From positions 2,232,001-2,296,000 of the forward strand of contig NZ_AP024702.1 of NCBI RefSeq assembly GCF_037076345.1: DNA of 64,000 bases, read 5' to 3'. Made by a program: the position numbers and the translations under genes. The notes below the pieces were generated by a model. It saw only the letters and a list, made by a program, of their open reading frames with translations, made no database searches and had not been told where the DNA came from. The DNA comes from Haloferula helveola. GTDB lineage: Bacteria > Verrucomicrobiota > Verrucomicrobiia > Verrucomicrobiales > Akkermansiaceae. Below are positions 25,701 through 33,404 of the stretch, in pieces (positions within the stretch are counted from its first letter, which is position 1; each line of letters opens with the position of its first letter).

Positions 25701-26752
25701 AATGTGGTGTCACCGAGGGTTCCATTCACTACGGCATCCACCGTACCCGTTTCGGTTGCCGGACCCGACTGACCGCCGCCGGGAAAGCTGACCGCCTGGT
25801 CCGCCGTGATCGCATAGGTCGATCCCGCAGGCAGAAGACTCGCCGACCACGACAGGCTGATCGTCTTGGCCGGATTCCCCGGCGCCACGGTCGTCGGGTT
25901 GCAGTCGAGCGTCACGACCGGTTGCGGAATGCCGACCGACAGGTTGTCGAAGAACACGCCGCCACTGTCGCGCGCATCAAGACCGATGAAGTTGGCGTCG
26001 GTTCCGGTCCACGGGAACGTGCCCGTGCCGACCGAAGCTCCGTCGAAGAAGACCTCAAAGCCGACGGACGAGCCGTCGTTGAAGTCGCTCAGGGAGAAAA
26101 TGGCGGACACCGTGCCCGTCTTGGTGCCGACATCGGTCGAGCCGAAGGCCGGTTGGTCGCCGATCCCGCCCCAAACGAGTTGGCCATCGGCCTGCAGGAC
26201 GACCCAGAAATCCGAGACCGCCATCGAGTCCGCCGGATCTCCGAACGCGTCGGTCATCCGGCGCAGGTCGTCGCTGCTGCCGTCGCCGTTGAAGGCGTCG
26301 CCGGTATCGAGGGCTTCGGCCTCGGACATCCCGATCGCGAATCCGCCGCCCTGCCCGGTTCCACTCTGCGTTGCTCCGGAAATCTCGACCGAAACGCTGA
26401 AGCACCCGGCGGCGAGGATCTCCGGATTGATGAAGTTGTGCCGGACGTAGGCATTGGAGGTTCCCGCGCCGTCGGCGAGCTCGAGTTTTCCTCCGAGGAT
26501 CTGGGCGCCGCCTCCGTTGGCGGCGTTGCCATCGGGACCACTGGTGTCGTTGGCCGCGTCGACGAAGGGCTGGCCGTAAGCGCCGTCGGCCGCCAGCGAC
26601 GAGCCGGTGGCATCGACTATTCCCGTCAGGGAGGCATCGATGTTCCGGGCATCGGCCCGATCGAAGGAGTCGGAGAAAAGGATGTCCTGAGCCGGGGCAA
26701 CGGCGGGCAGGAGGGCCAAAAGGGCCCCGAGGGACTGGGTTTTCGCACTCAA
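22772..26752 (-). CDS. giant secreted sulfatase with two flanking jellyroll modules
   Basis: This is a 1326-residue secreted protein with a TTG start and a signal peptide (ALLALLPAVAPAQD). A LamG-like module (about 23-280, DSFDRADARNIDASL) precedes a sulfatase domain (about 370-880). That domain has the metal site LLIMLDDMGWSDFG, the formylglycine site ARCSTTRCALLSG with C420, and GKWHLGTS, ADNGGN and IRTPCIVHWPDG. A second, related jellyroll (DTFNRASNSDHDA, about 930-1190) and a C-terminal verrucomicrobial segment follow. The site reads C-S-T-T-R, with Thr where most sulfatases have Pro, so modification efficiency is uncertain. Substrate is probably a sulfated polysaccharide. A 1195-residue antisense frame here is a shadow. 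Confidence 0.9.
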   Translation of the reverse strand: MSAKTQSLGALLALLPAVAPAQDILFSDSFDRADARNIDASLTGIVDATGSSLAADGAYGQPFVDAANDTSGPDGNAANGGGAQILGGKLELADGAGTSNAYVRHNFINPEILAAGCFSVSVEISGATQSGTGQGGGFAIGMSEAEALDTGDAFNGDGSSDDLRRMTDAFGDPADSMAVSDFWVVLQADGQLVWGGIGDQPAFGSTDVGTKTGTVSAIFSLSDFNDGSSVGFEVFFDGASVGTGTFPWTGTDANFIGLDARDSGGVFFDNLSVGIPQPVVTLDCNPTTVAPGNPAKTISLSWSASLLPAGSTYAITADQAVSFPGGGQSGPATETGTVDAVVNGTLGDTTFTIEILDGASPVASAQATVFQKRPNVLLIMLDDMGWSDFGCYGSEIRTPTIDSLAVNGLRYRNFYNTARCSTTRCALLSGLYTQQVAANPGASLPNLITDNNVTIAELLSTTGYRRYMAGKWHLGTSADRSPIGRGFQHIFGQTSGGSFPHNQVSGGNHDSFWDPSNFGFYSENDEVPEIDWTGTTFHQTVGIGDYSVDFIDHHLGKNDGAPFFLYMPFNAVHWDINAPAEMADRYTDVADLSPDGLTADGGDDGGDYYHYEIGWDQVRADRFARQQSLGVRDPSWVLSPKSPAINSNGTASPLPPLTDIPDWSTLDADRQADLARRMAVYAAMLEQVDDNIRKVTDHLSANGLLDNTIIFILADNGGNYEGGLYGKTDGVSNADPVTGTANLRNMGQASNPDLHIGGGWANVNNTPFRLYKHYQHEGGIRTPCIVHWPDGITSPGRWIEDRGHLIDIMATIADVTDTAYPASWPGRTLLPLEGESLKPHFDPATAASFPARGIGFEHEANRAWFKGNYKFVTKNFAYPDGSSPQDEFELYDMSVDPTELNNLALSEMDLLLEMIDDWNAWATHVGVVADRLIDPPGPQVNPAPLPTDLFLDTFNRASNSDHDASAEGMSGLRVPPIGAGAAWWDAFEGGSTEVNNFALRMAVGSGMTETAVQHNFVDPEILAAGGFSVQVRVDEILSSDASGPADRYAGIAVGLTASEAQDSRDIGNAGPPYSFRGSVANPVGTADFLVDLDIDGNLKCWSNGALLDTVPVGQTTGNLLVCYQLASFAAGSPVTVSVFLDGRLIDIDSGSPAVSRSFVWDAADTNHIGLSARASDRVVLDNFAVRTLPLSASLASEYALANGLTDGGSASGADPDGDGDDNFTEWLKQGDPTGSDAGSKLLSISPSASGEFRFSYVHVNEADLAGLTYRFRYSTDLVGPVSSWPVFTPDEVSSEALGETHERRLAAVPAGLVTANDRLFILVEVE

Positions 26753-26838
26753 GCAGGCGGATGGCTGGGTTTTGACGGGCAGGGTCTCACCCTATCGATG
26801 GGATGGCAGCCTGAAGTGTTCCTTCACGGTTCGGCATC

Positions 26839-26920
26839 AAGGGTTCGTAGTTCCCCCTTCAGGGGCCGAGCCGCGAGAAGCGACCGCCTAAAGGCGGAAC
26901 TACGAACCACTGGCCGCGAG
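26839..26920. repeat. REP-like element (GTAGTTCCGCCTTCAGG family), copy b, supplies a stop codon
   Basis: The arms are GGGTTCGTAGTTCCCCCTT and AGGCGGAACTACGAACCACT. The minus-strand two-helix protein gene ends inside the element: its last residues (LAASGS) and TAG stop (26900-26902) are encoded by the right arm. Confidence 0.75.
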
Positions 26921-27379
26921 CCGTCTGCGCTGCCAGCGACGGTAGAGGAAAATCGAGCCCAGCCACAGACCGCTCCATCCCAACAGGATCAGCCACATCG
27001 GGATGCCGATGAATCGGAGCCACATCACCCCGCCCCGCCGGCTCGAGTAGCTGGGAGCGACCATCCAGTTACCTGCTTCGACATGCTCATGGTTCAGCGA
27101 AGACCGGCGATAATCCCAAGTCAGCGGGGGAGGCACATAGTCCGGGTTCTCGACCCATCCGTCCCGGAACGACGCGTTCGAGGTTCGGATGGTGAATTCC
27201 GAATGGACCAAGGTCAGTTCGACCGTGCGGACCAGATTGGAGCCGTAGGCCCGGGTCTCGTTCTCCATCGAATCCACCCACGCCCACATGAGGAAGCATG
27301 CCAAGAACCCGCCCAGCCAAAAGGATACCGACTTTCTGAGTGGTTTCGGGCTCACTCTCGCAGCATGGCCCGTCCGCAT
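26900..27379 (-). CDS. two-helix membrane protein (paralogue family, member 1)
   Basis: This 159-residue protein has helices at about 18-37 and 124-147 and a short soluble loop between them. The N-terminal SPKPLRKSVSFWLGGFL-WAWVDSM is shared with the genes at 27463 and 31749. It ends WQRRRLAASGS, with the final residues encoded by the adjoining repeat. The ATG at 27379 is used; a GTG at 27355 would begin at SPKPLRKS and matches the paralogues better. Function unknown. Confidence 0.65.
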   Translation of the reverse strand: MRTGHAARVSPKPLRKSVSFWLGGFLACFLMWAWVDSMENETRAYGSNLVRTVELTLVHSEFTIRTSNASFRDGWVENPDYVPPPLTWDYRRSSLNHEHVEAGNWMVAPSYSSRRGGVMWLRFIGIPMWLILLGWSGLWLGSIFLYRRWQRRRLAASGS

Positions 27380-27403
27380 TTCGCATCAAGGTCCTCCACT
27401 AGA

Positions 27404-27482
27404 GTTTGTAGTTCCGCCTTCAGGCGGTGCGGACCGCGAACGAGGACCGCCTAAAGGCGGCACTACGAACCCCTGACCGCCA
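27404..27482. repeat. REP-like element (GTAGTTCCGCCTTCAGG family), copy c, supplies a stop codon
   Basis: The arms are GTTTGTAGTTCCGCCTTCAG and CTAAAGGCGGCACTACGAAC. The gene on the minus strand ends inside it at TAG 27463-27465, after the element-encoded residues LAVRGS. Confidence 0.75.
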
Positions 27483-27933
27483 GCCGTTTGCGCTGCCAGC
27501 GGCCGTAGAGAACAAGCGTCAATGTCCACAGAGTCACCCACGCCAAGAGAATCATCCAATAGGGCACAAACGCCTTGAAGCCCCGTGCGTCGCCCCACCC
27601 GGAGGCGTGGAACGTGGGAAACCACCCTGATGCGGAGGCCCGAATTGACTCGATTCCTTCCCCGCCGATTCGGTCGTCGTTGTCGTGACGCCCCCACAGA
27701 AACACGGCGGAACTTCGAGGCGTTCCACCACTTCCGGTTTGCACATGATCGATATAAATCCCCCCAATTCTTGAGTGGAGGCCTACGATTTCTGCCTCGC
27801 TCGAGCGGTTGATTTCCGTACTCCACCACATCGAATCCACCCAAGCCCACACCAGAAACAGCGCCACCACCGCTCCCATCCAGAATCCTACGGATTTCCG
27901 AAGCGGTTTCGGCCCGATTTCCCCGTTCTCCAC
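27463..27933 (-). CDS. two-helix membrane protein (paralogue family, member 2)
   Basis: This 156-residue protein opens MENGEIGPKPLRKSVGFWMGAVVALFLVWAWVDS and ends WQRKRLAVRGS. I prefer the GTG at 27933, which has an upstream GAGGA and matches the N-terminus of the other paralogues; a TTG start at 28038 would add 35 polar residues. Two helices (about 16-35 and 120-143) enclose a Gly-rich loop. It is adjacent to and the same strand as member 1. Function unknown. Confidence 0.65.
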   Translation of the reverse strand: MENGEIGPKPLRKSVGFWMGAVVALFLVWAWVDSMWWSTEINRSSEAEIVGLHSRIGGIYIDHVQTGSGGTPRSSAVFLWGRHDNDDRIGGEGIESIRASASGWFPTFHASGWGDARGFKAFVPYWMILLAWVTLWTLTLVLYGRWQRKRLAVRGS

Positions 27934-28211
27934 TGGCCCATCCTCGCCGGCCCGGCCCACCTGCCAAGATCCGTCCGATCGGGCCGCCGAATTCCCCCGA
28001 TTTTCACTCCTGACCCGCTGCCCGTCACTTCTCCACAACCCCCTGAAATAGCAGCATTTCTGCTTGTCAACGGGGTCGCAGTGCCTAGGTTCGCCGCCCG
28101 TTTCTCTTTCCTCAAGCTGGCACGCGGTTGGAGCCCCGTGGCGTGTCAGACAAAAATCGGGGCATCTCGGAAGGACAAGCGATTAACCAAACCAACCTAA
28201 CCATTAACCAC

Positions 28212-29927
28212 ATGAGCACCCAAGTGCTTGAACCCCAAAACCAGGAACTCAGTGAACTGATCGATTCGAAGTTCACCGAGTTCAAGGAAGGAACCATCGT
28301 CAAGGGCACGATCATCGAGATCCGCCCGCAGGTCGTTCTCGTCGACATCGGCTACAAGTCCGAAGGCACCATCATGGCGTCCGAGTTCGAAGACGAGGAG
28401 ATCGAAGTCGGCGACGAAGTCGAAGTCCTTCTCGAGAAGCTTGAAAACGACGAGGGCATGGTCGTCCTCTCGAAGGAAAAGGCCGCTCACAAGCAGAACT
28501 GGGACAAGATCGTCCGCGTCTACGAAGACGGCGGTCTGGTCCGCGGCAAGGTCAAGGCCGTCGTCAAGGGCGGTCTCACCGTCAACGTCGGCGTCGAGGC
28601 CTTCCTGCCCGGCTCCCAGGTCGACATCATCCCGCCGAAGGATCTCACCGAGTACGTCGGCAACGTCTACGAGTTCAAGATCGTCAAGGTGAACGACGAC
28701 CGGAAGAACATCGTGCTTTCCCGCCGCGAGGTCATCGAGGCCGAGCGCGCGGAACTCCGCCAGCGCTTCCTGCAGACCGTCAAGGTCGGCGACAAGGTCA
28801 CCGGCGCGGTCAAGAACCTCACCGACTTCGGTGCGTTCGTCGACCTTCAGGGCATGGACGGCCTGCTTCACGTCACCGACATGTCGTGGGGCCGCATCAA
28901 CCACCCGTCGGAAATGCTCATGATCGGCCAGCCGGTCGAGGTCATGATCCTCGACGTCGATCGCGAGAAGGAGCGCGTGTCGCTCGGCCTCAAGCAGATG
29001 ACCGACAATCCGTGGGAAGACATCGAGCGGAAGTATCAGATCGGTTCGTCCGTCAAGGGCAAGGTCACCAAGCTCCTCCCGTACGGCGCGTTCGTCGAAC
29101 TCGAGCGCGGTGTCGAAGGCCTGGTCCACGTGTCCGAGCTTTCCTGGGTCAAGCGCATCACCCGCCCGAGCGACGTGCTCGAGCTCGATCAGGAAATCGA
29201 GGCCGTTGTCCTCGGCATCTCGATCGAAGAGCAGAAGATCTCGCTCGGCGTCCGCCAGCTCGAGCCGAACCCGTGGGACGAGATCGAGGTCCGCTACCCG
29301 ATCGGCGCCACCATCAAGGGCCCGGTCCGCAACCTCACCGCCTACGGCGCGTTCGTGGAGCTGGAGGAAGGCATCGACGGCATGATCCACGTGTCCGACA
29401 TGTCCTGGACCCGCAAGATCAACCACCCGTCCGAGGTGCTGAAGAAGAACGACGAGGTCGAAGCCATCGTGCTTTCCATCGACAAGGCCAACCAGCGCGT
29501 GTCTCTCGGCGTCAAGCAGCTTGAGGACGATCCGTGGAGCCTCATCGACGACCGCTTCAAGGTCGGCGACCTGGTCAAGGGCACCGTCGCGAAGATCGCT
29601 TCGTTCGGCGCCTTCGTCAGCCTCGACGGCGACATCGACGGCCTCATCCACATCTCGCAGCTCAGCGAGGACCACGTGGAGAAGGTCAAGGACGTCATCA
29701 AGGTCGGCGACGAGATCGAGGCCCGCGTGATCAAGGTCGACAAGGTCGAGCGCCGCATCGGTCTTTCGATCAAGGCCGTCAGCTACAGCGAGGAAGAACT
29801 CAAGAAGGAGAGCGCCAGCTTCGAAAGCCTGCGCCCGTCTTCCGAGATGGTCGGCCTCGAGCAGGCCTTCAACCTCGCCACCGCAGCCGCCGAGGAGTGG
29901 AGCCCGTCCGAAGAGGACGAGGATTGA
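28212..29927 (+). CDS. rpsA: 30S ribosomal protein S1
   Basis: This 571-residue RNA-binding protein initiates translation of structured mRNAs. It has six S1 OB-fold repeats, seen as GTIVKGTI.., VRGKVKAVVKGG, VTGAVKNLTDFGAFVDL, VKGKVTKLLPYGAFVEL, IKGPVRNLTAYGAFVEL and VKGTVAKIASFGAFVSL. Spacer repeats are of the HVSEMSW type. The ATG at 28212 begins MSTQVLEPQNQEL; an in-frame start 84 bp upstream adds an unlikely extension. A strong terminator follows. The 492-residue antisense frame is a codon-bias shadow. Confidence 0.97.
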   Translation: MSTQVLEPQNQELSELIDSKFTEFKEGTIVKGTIIEIRPQVVLVDIGYKSEGTIMASEFEDEEIEVGDEVEVLLEKLENDEGMVVLSKEKAAHKQNWDKIVRVYEDGGLVRGKVKAVVKGGLTVNVGVEAFLPGSQVDIIPPKDLTEYVGNVYEFKIVKVNDDRKNIVLSRREVIEAERAELRQRFLQTVKVGDKVTGAVKNLTDFGAFVDLQGMDGLLHVTDMSWGRINHPSEMLMIGQPVEVMILDVDREKERVSLGLKQMTDNPWEDIERKYQIGSSVKGKVTKLLPYGAFVELERGVEGLVHVSELSWVKRITRPSDVLELDQEIEAVVLGISIEEQKISLGVRQLEPNPWDEIEVRYPIGATIKGPVRNLTAYGAFVELEEGIDGMIHVSDMSWTRKINHPSEVLKKNDEVEAIVLSIDKANQRVSLGVKQLEDDPWSLIDDRFKVGDLVKGTVAKIASFGAFVSLDGDIDGLIHISQLSEDHVEKVKDVIKVGDEIEARVIKVDKVERRIGLSIKAVSYSEEELKKESASFESLRPSSEMVGLEQAFNLATAAAEEWSPSEEDED

Positions 29928-29955
29928 TCCTCCGAGGCTCGCAAGAGCGATTCAC

Positions 29956-29989
29956 GAAAGCCGGCTCCGGAAACGGGGCCGGCTTTTTC
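29956..29989 (+). terminator. intrinsic terminator of rpsA
   Basis: An AAGCCGGCTCC-type stem with GGGGCCGGCTT closes around GGAAAC and is followed by TTTTTCG. It lies about 30 bp after the rpsA stop. Confidence 0.9.
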
Positions 29990-30002
29990 GTTTTCAGAGA
30001 TT

Positions 30003-30133
30003 CAACATCCAGCAGCCAGCAAGGAAGGATCAATGGCCAAGGAGTGGCGCCTTCCAGGCGCCATATCAGGGCGCGGCGGTCTCCGACCGCTTCCATTGAA
30101 ACCTGATCATTCCTTGTTGGCTGTTGGATGTTC
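30003..30133. repeat. REP-like element (CAACATCCAGCAGCCAGC family), copy a
   Basis: The ends CAACATCCAGCAGCCAGCAA and TTGTTGGCTGTTGGATGTTC are inverted copies. The next copy is at 31009-31103. Between the arms a nested GGCGCC/GCGGTC palindrome occurs. Confidence 0.6.
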
Positions 30134-30186
30134 CCCTTCGGAAGATTCCCATTGCGCCTCCCCCCCTCCGCGCAAACGGGTAATCC

Positions 30187-30531
30187 ATGACCGACGGCGA
30201 AAATCTCCTCCTGCGCCTGATCTCCGATTCCAAGGAGGCGGCACCGACCCTCGGTAAGGCGCTTCAGCCTCACATGCGCAAGCTGCTGATGCTCGGCTTC
30301 GGGGTGGTGGTGGCGATCGGCTCGACCGGGTTGTTGCTCGGTGCCCTGACGACCGCCTTGGCCAGCCTCGTGATGCAGTTCGGCGTGCCAATGGTTCCGG
30401 CGATGAATGTCGGGTTCTTCACCGTCGGCATTCTCTCCCTTGGGATCGGCCTGTGGCTGGCGAAAGCGAATGCCGGTGCCATCAGGCGCGCGCTCGCATC
30501 CGCCAGCGAAGGATCCAAAGGAGGAAGATAA
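30187..30531 (+). CDS. small two-helix membrane protein, function unknown
   Basis: This 114-residue protein has an amphipathic start (MTDGENLLLRLISDSKEAAPTLG), helices at about 33-60 and 72-92, and a basic tail. It could be a holin-like or general envelope protein; I find no diagnostic motif. It overlaps by 50 bp the convergent membrane protein gene at 30482, so at least one end is probably shorter in practice. Confidence 0.55.
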   Translation: MTDGENLLLRLISDSKEAAPTLGKALQPHMRKLLMLGFGVVVAIGSTGLLLGALTTALASLVMQFGVPMVPAMNVGFFTVGILSLGIGLWLAKANAGAIRRALASASEGSKGGR

Positions 30532-31012
30532 GCCCGACTACGGCTCCGGCCAGATAGCAGGTCACTTGGATCGACTGACTGGTGATCAGCGGACGGGTGA
30601 GTTCCGGGTAGATGATCTCGGGATACACCGTGCGGCCGGTGAACCATGAGTAGGCACCGGCAGAGAGTCCGCAAAGTTCGGTAACGACCAGTCCGAGCGC
30701 GACCGCTTTCAGCATCGGCGTAACGGGCATCTTCGGCCAGCGACCGAGTCGACCGACGAACAGCGCGGCCAGACCCAGCACGATCCCCGGCCCGACCGAT
30801 GCCCGGAACGCCCAAGCCGCGGCCAGCAGCGGTTCGTTTTCAATCCCCCACAGCGGCGGGTGGTAGACCGTGAAATGCTCGGGCGCGAGGCGGACCAGAT
30901 ATTGATCGTGGAGCAGGCAGTAGAGCAGCACCTCGCCCCAGATGCCGAAGACGATCGTGTAGCTGACCGAGCGGGGCTCGCGGATGAGGAGCGGGAAGAA
31001 AACCTTCAACAC
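30482..31012 (-). CDS. multi-pass membrane protein, function unknown
   Basis: This is a 176-residue protein with four to five hydrophobic helices (SVSYTIVFGIWGEVLLYCLL, GPGIVLGLAALFV, ALGLVVTELCGLS, VTCYLAGAVVGLIFLLWIL), an aromatic loop with PEHFTVYHPPLWG, and a WRMRARA tail. No family recognised. The start lies at the edge of a REP-like repeat. Confidence 0.6.
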   Translation of the reverse strand: MLKVFFPLLIREPRSVSYTIVFGIWGEVLLYCLLHDQYLVRLAPEHFTVYHPPLWGIENEPLLAAAWAFRASVGPGIVLGLAALFVGRLGRWPKMPVTPMLKAVALGLVVTELCGLSAGAYSWFTGRTVYPEIIYPELTRPLITSQSIQVTCYLAGAVVGLIFLLWILRWRMRARA

Positions 31013-31103
31013 TCAACAATCACCAAGGAACATCCAAAGATCAATGGTTCCGCTCCCGAGTCACTGGCATTTGATCATTCCTTGCTGGCTGCTGGATGTT
31101 GAA
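31009..31103. repeat. REP-like element (CAACATCCAGCAGCCAGC family), copy b
   Basis: The left part (CAACACTCAACAATCACCAA) is diverged; the right part reads TTGATCATTCCTTGCTGGCT and ends with TGGATGTTG. It overlaps the start of the minus-strand membrane gene and precedes the bL31 terminator. Confidence 0.55.
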
Positions 31104-31113
31104 TTCGACACGT

Positions 31114-31149
31114 AAAAACGCCCGGCCGCGGGGTGCGGACGGGCGTTTG
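31114..31149 (-). terminator. intrinsic terminator of rpmE2
   Basis: On the minus strand, AACGCCCG pairs with CGGGCGTT across a GC-rich inner stem, then TTTTTAC. It lies about 25 bp after the bL31 stop. Confidence 0.85.
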
Positions 31150-31173
31150 GAAAATCGCGGATGATCCCGGCGA

Positions 31174-31449
31174 TCAGGACTGGCTGAGCTTCGGCTTGCC
31201 AGCGCGGCGGACGGAGCCGAAACGCTTCTGGAATTTGTCGATGCGCCCTTCGGTGTCGACGAACTGCTTTTGACCCGTGAAGAACGGGTGCGAGTCCGAG
31301 GTGATACCGGCGGAGATCACGTTGTATTCCACACCGTCGATGGTCTCCTTCTTCTCGGAGGTCTTGGTCGAGCGGGTGATGAAGCGGGCACCCGTCGTCA
31401 TGTCGACGAAGATGGCCGGCTGGAGGTCGGGATGAATATCCTTTTTCAT
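31174..31449 (-). CDS. rpmE2: 50S ribosomal protein bL31, type B
   Basis: This 91-residue protein begins MKKDIHPDLQPAIFVDMTTG and has SHPFFTGQKQFVDTEGRIDKF, typical of the bL31 type-B fold. It lacks the zinc-binding CxxC pair of type A, so it is the Zn-independent form. The start at 31449 replaces a longer frame beginning 63 bp upstream. It ends with a good terminator. Confidence 0.95.
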   Translation of the reverse strand: MKKDIHPDLQPAIFVDMTTGARFITRSTKTSEKKETIDGVEYNVISAGITSDSHPFFTGQKQFVDTEGRIDKFQKRFGSVRRAGKPKLSQS

Positions 31450-31570
31450 GGTCTGGAGAGGTAACCGACACGTTTCCAACGCGGCGGGGCGGGGAGAATG
31501 CACGGCCCGCACGATCTGTCAAGCCGGGGAGTCGGCGTGGAAACGTCCATGACTGCCGACAGCCCGAAAT

Positions 31571-31644
31571 GGTGCGCGGACTTCAGTCCGCTTGGCCAAT
31601 AGAGCCCCCGTCAGCCCGGATGCGGACTCAAGTCCGCGCACCAC
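31571..31644. repeat. REP-like palindrome (GGTGCGCGGACTTCAGTCCGC family)
   Basis: The arms GGTGCGCGGACTTCAGTCC and GGACTCAAGTCCGCGCACC are inverted copies around a spacer with no gene. It adjoins the next element. Confidence 0.65.
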
Positions 31645-31675
31645 GGCTGGACACCGCTCGGAGCCGACAGGGAGT

Positions 31676-31746
31676 GGACCGCGAGATTCAGCTCGCCCCG
31701 GAACCCCGGCTGCCGAACCGACGGGGCGAGCTGAAGCTCGCGGTCC
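31676..31746. repeat. REP-like palindrome (GGACCGCGAGATTCAGCTCG family)
   Basis: The arms are GGACCGCGAGATTCAGCTCG and CGAGCTGAAGCTCGCGGTCC. The right arm ends 2 bp before the TGA stop of the minus-strand membrane protein (31749-31751). Same family as 18226-18467. Confidence 0.7.
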
Positions 31747-31748
31747 AT

Positions 31749-32222
31749 TCACTCAGCCCCCGCCGTTGCCGGCGCGAGCCTCCTACTTCGCCGCCGACGC
31801 CACCAAGGCCAGCCGAGTCCCCAGAATGCTCCCCAAGCGACAAGAAGAAGCCATGTCGGAGCCGCCACACTCGATCCACTCATCCCGTCCATTGACCATG
31901 AGTCGAGATCCCAATGGCGCACGGTCACGTGCTCAATCGCATTTCCGGAGTTCCTTGAGCCGGCTGTGTGCTTCCGTTCCCACATCCAGAGAGGCGCTGC
32001 CATACCGCCTCCCTTTCCGAACGCGAGCCCTTCAAGCGCCGCACGTCCGTCCCCGATCGCAACGACGAGCATTGCCCGGTCGGTCGTCACGGCGCACTCC
32101 GTCGTAAACTCCTCCGAATCCACCCACAACCACCCGAAAAACACCGCCACAACCGCCCCCAGCCAAAACCCGATCGACCGCCACCACGGCTTCAGGGCAA
32201 TCGGCGGCTCACCGGCGTCCAT
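31749..32222 (-). CDS. two-helix membrane protein (paralogue family, member 3)
   Basis: This 157-residue protein has the family start LKPWWRSIGFWLGAVVAVFFGWLWVDS, a Gly-rich loop, and a second helix at about 122-141 followed by WRRRRSRRL. It is related to the proteins at 26900 and 27463 but about 4.5 kb away. Its stop is next to a repeat arm. Function unknown. Confidence 0.65.
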   Translation of the reverse strand: MDAGEPPIALKPWWRSIGFWLGAVVAVFFGWLWVDSEEFTTECAVTTDRAMLVVAIGDGRAALEGLAFGKGGGMAAPLWMWERKHTAGSRNSGNAIEHVTVRHWDLDSWSMDGMSGSSVAAPTWLLLVAWGAFWGLGWPWWRRRRSRRLAPATAGAE

Positions 32223-32225
32223 CCC

Positions 32226-33404
32226 CTACCTCCGCTTCGCCGCCGAGCTGATCTCGGCGACCAGCCGGTGCAGCACCAGCCGGTGGTCGAGCGCGGTTGT
32301 CACCAGCGCCTTGTCGGCCTTGAGAGCCGATTCCATGACCTTCCTCAGGCCCTCGATCCGGAACGCCCGCGCCGCTCCCATCGAGAGGAACAACGGATAG
32401 GCATTCACACCACCGGCCTTCTTTTGCGGCAGCCACGCCCGCTGGATTTCGGGCAGACGGTCGAGCGCGCCGGCAAAAGCCTTGTAGTTGCCCGTCGGCA
32501 CACCGGTCTCGGCGACCACCCGGGCCATGAAGAGGTTGCGGACCGTCGGAATGATCGAGGCACGCATCAGCCCGATCGCGTTCTCGCCCGCTTCGAGCTG
32601 GCGGTCGATCAGCTCGAGCGCCCGCGCCGCGTCACCGGTCTGCAAGGCCTTGCCGATCTCGAAAACGATCCCCGCGCGGGTCATCGGGACCATCCGGCGG
32701 ACGTCGGCCAGCTCAACCGTCCGACGCTCCTTACCGAGAAACAGATCGAGCTTCTCCAGCTCCGCGCCGATCTGCCGCGTCGCCTCGCCCGCCTGGATCA
32801 CGAAAAGCTCCAGCGCGTCGTCCTCGAAGCTCAGCCCGAGGTCCCTCGCACGCCCTTCGACCAGCGCCGCGACCTCCTCCTCCCAGCCGTCGCGGGTGGT
32901 ATCGATCTTGTCGTACGACTTCACGCTGGCGTTCTTCTGCAGCCATTTCCAGAACGCCCGCCGCTTGTCGATGCCGGTGGCACTCAGCAGGAAAGTCACC
33001 CCATTGCCGAGTCCGGCTTCGAGGCATTCCTTGAGCGACTCGACCCCGCTCAGCGTCCGCTCCGAGCGGCCGGTGACGTCGTCGACGAGGAAACTCGCCG
33101 ACTTCAGCCACACCACCTTCTCTCCACCGAAAAACGGCAGCGTGTTGAGGGCCTCGACGACCCGCTTGCAGATCTCGAAAGCGCCATCGGAATTGTCGGC
33201 GGTGCCATCGATCGTCTCGTGCGTGAAGCCGTCGTCGTTGCCACCCGTCAGCTCGCGGTGAAGCCGCAGCGCCTCCTCCTTCACACGCCCCTCGTCGGTG
33301 CCGATGATGGCATGGATGTTCGAGTTGGCGGCCACGGGCAGAGGATAATCGGGCGATCCGGAGAGCGACAAGGATGGAGCGGCGATCACTGAGCCCGGAT
33401 CCAC
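32226..33404 (-). CDS. holA: DNA polymerase III subunit delta
   Basis: This 392-residue clamp-loader subunit opens the beta clamp on DNA. It has the delta pattern NIHAIIGTDEGRVKEEALRLH, KRVVEALNTLPFFGGEKVVWL, a TFLLSATGIDKRRAFWK region, and a C-terminal domain (ELIDRQLEAGENAIGLMRASI, AYPLFLSMGAARAF). The start is uncertain: the frame opens with GTG at 33404, but GTG at 33335 gives a start closer to other HolA proteins. It overlaps the upstream gene by 19 bp when the longer start is used. Confidence 0.9.
   Translation of the reverse strand: MDPGSVIAAPSLSLSGSPDYPLPVAANSNIHAIIGTDEGRVKEEALRLHRELTGGNDDGFTHETIDGTADNSDGAFEICKRVVEALNTLPFFGGEKVVWLKSASFLVDDVTGRSERTLSGVESLKECLEAGLGNGVTFLLSATGIDKRRAFWKWLQKNASVKSYDKIDTTRDGWEEEVAALVEGRARDLGLSFEDDALELFVIQAGEATRQIGAELEKLDLFLGKERRTVELADVRRMVPMTRAGIVFEIGKALQTGDAARALELIDRQLEAGENAIGLMRASIIPTVRNLFMARVVAETGVPTGNYKAFAGALDRLPEIQRAWLPQKKAGGVNAYPLFLSMGAARAFRIEGLRKVMESALKADKALVTTALDHRLVLHRLVAEISSAAKRR

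Noticed and set aside
23867..27454. 1195-codon plus-strand frame over the sulfatase gene
   Set aside because: It is antisense to the sulfatase with all its motifs, has no domain of its own, and runs through a REP element into other genes; a shadow.
28197..29675. 492-codon minus-strand frame over rpsA
   Set aside because: It is antisense to a fully typical ribosomal protein S1 and has an Asp/Leu/Val repeat composition mirrored from the S1 repeats.
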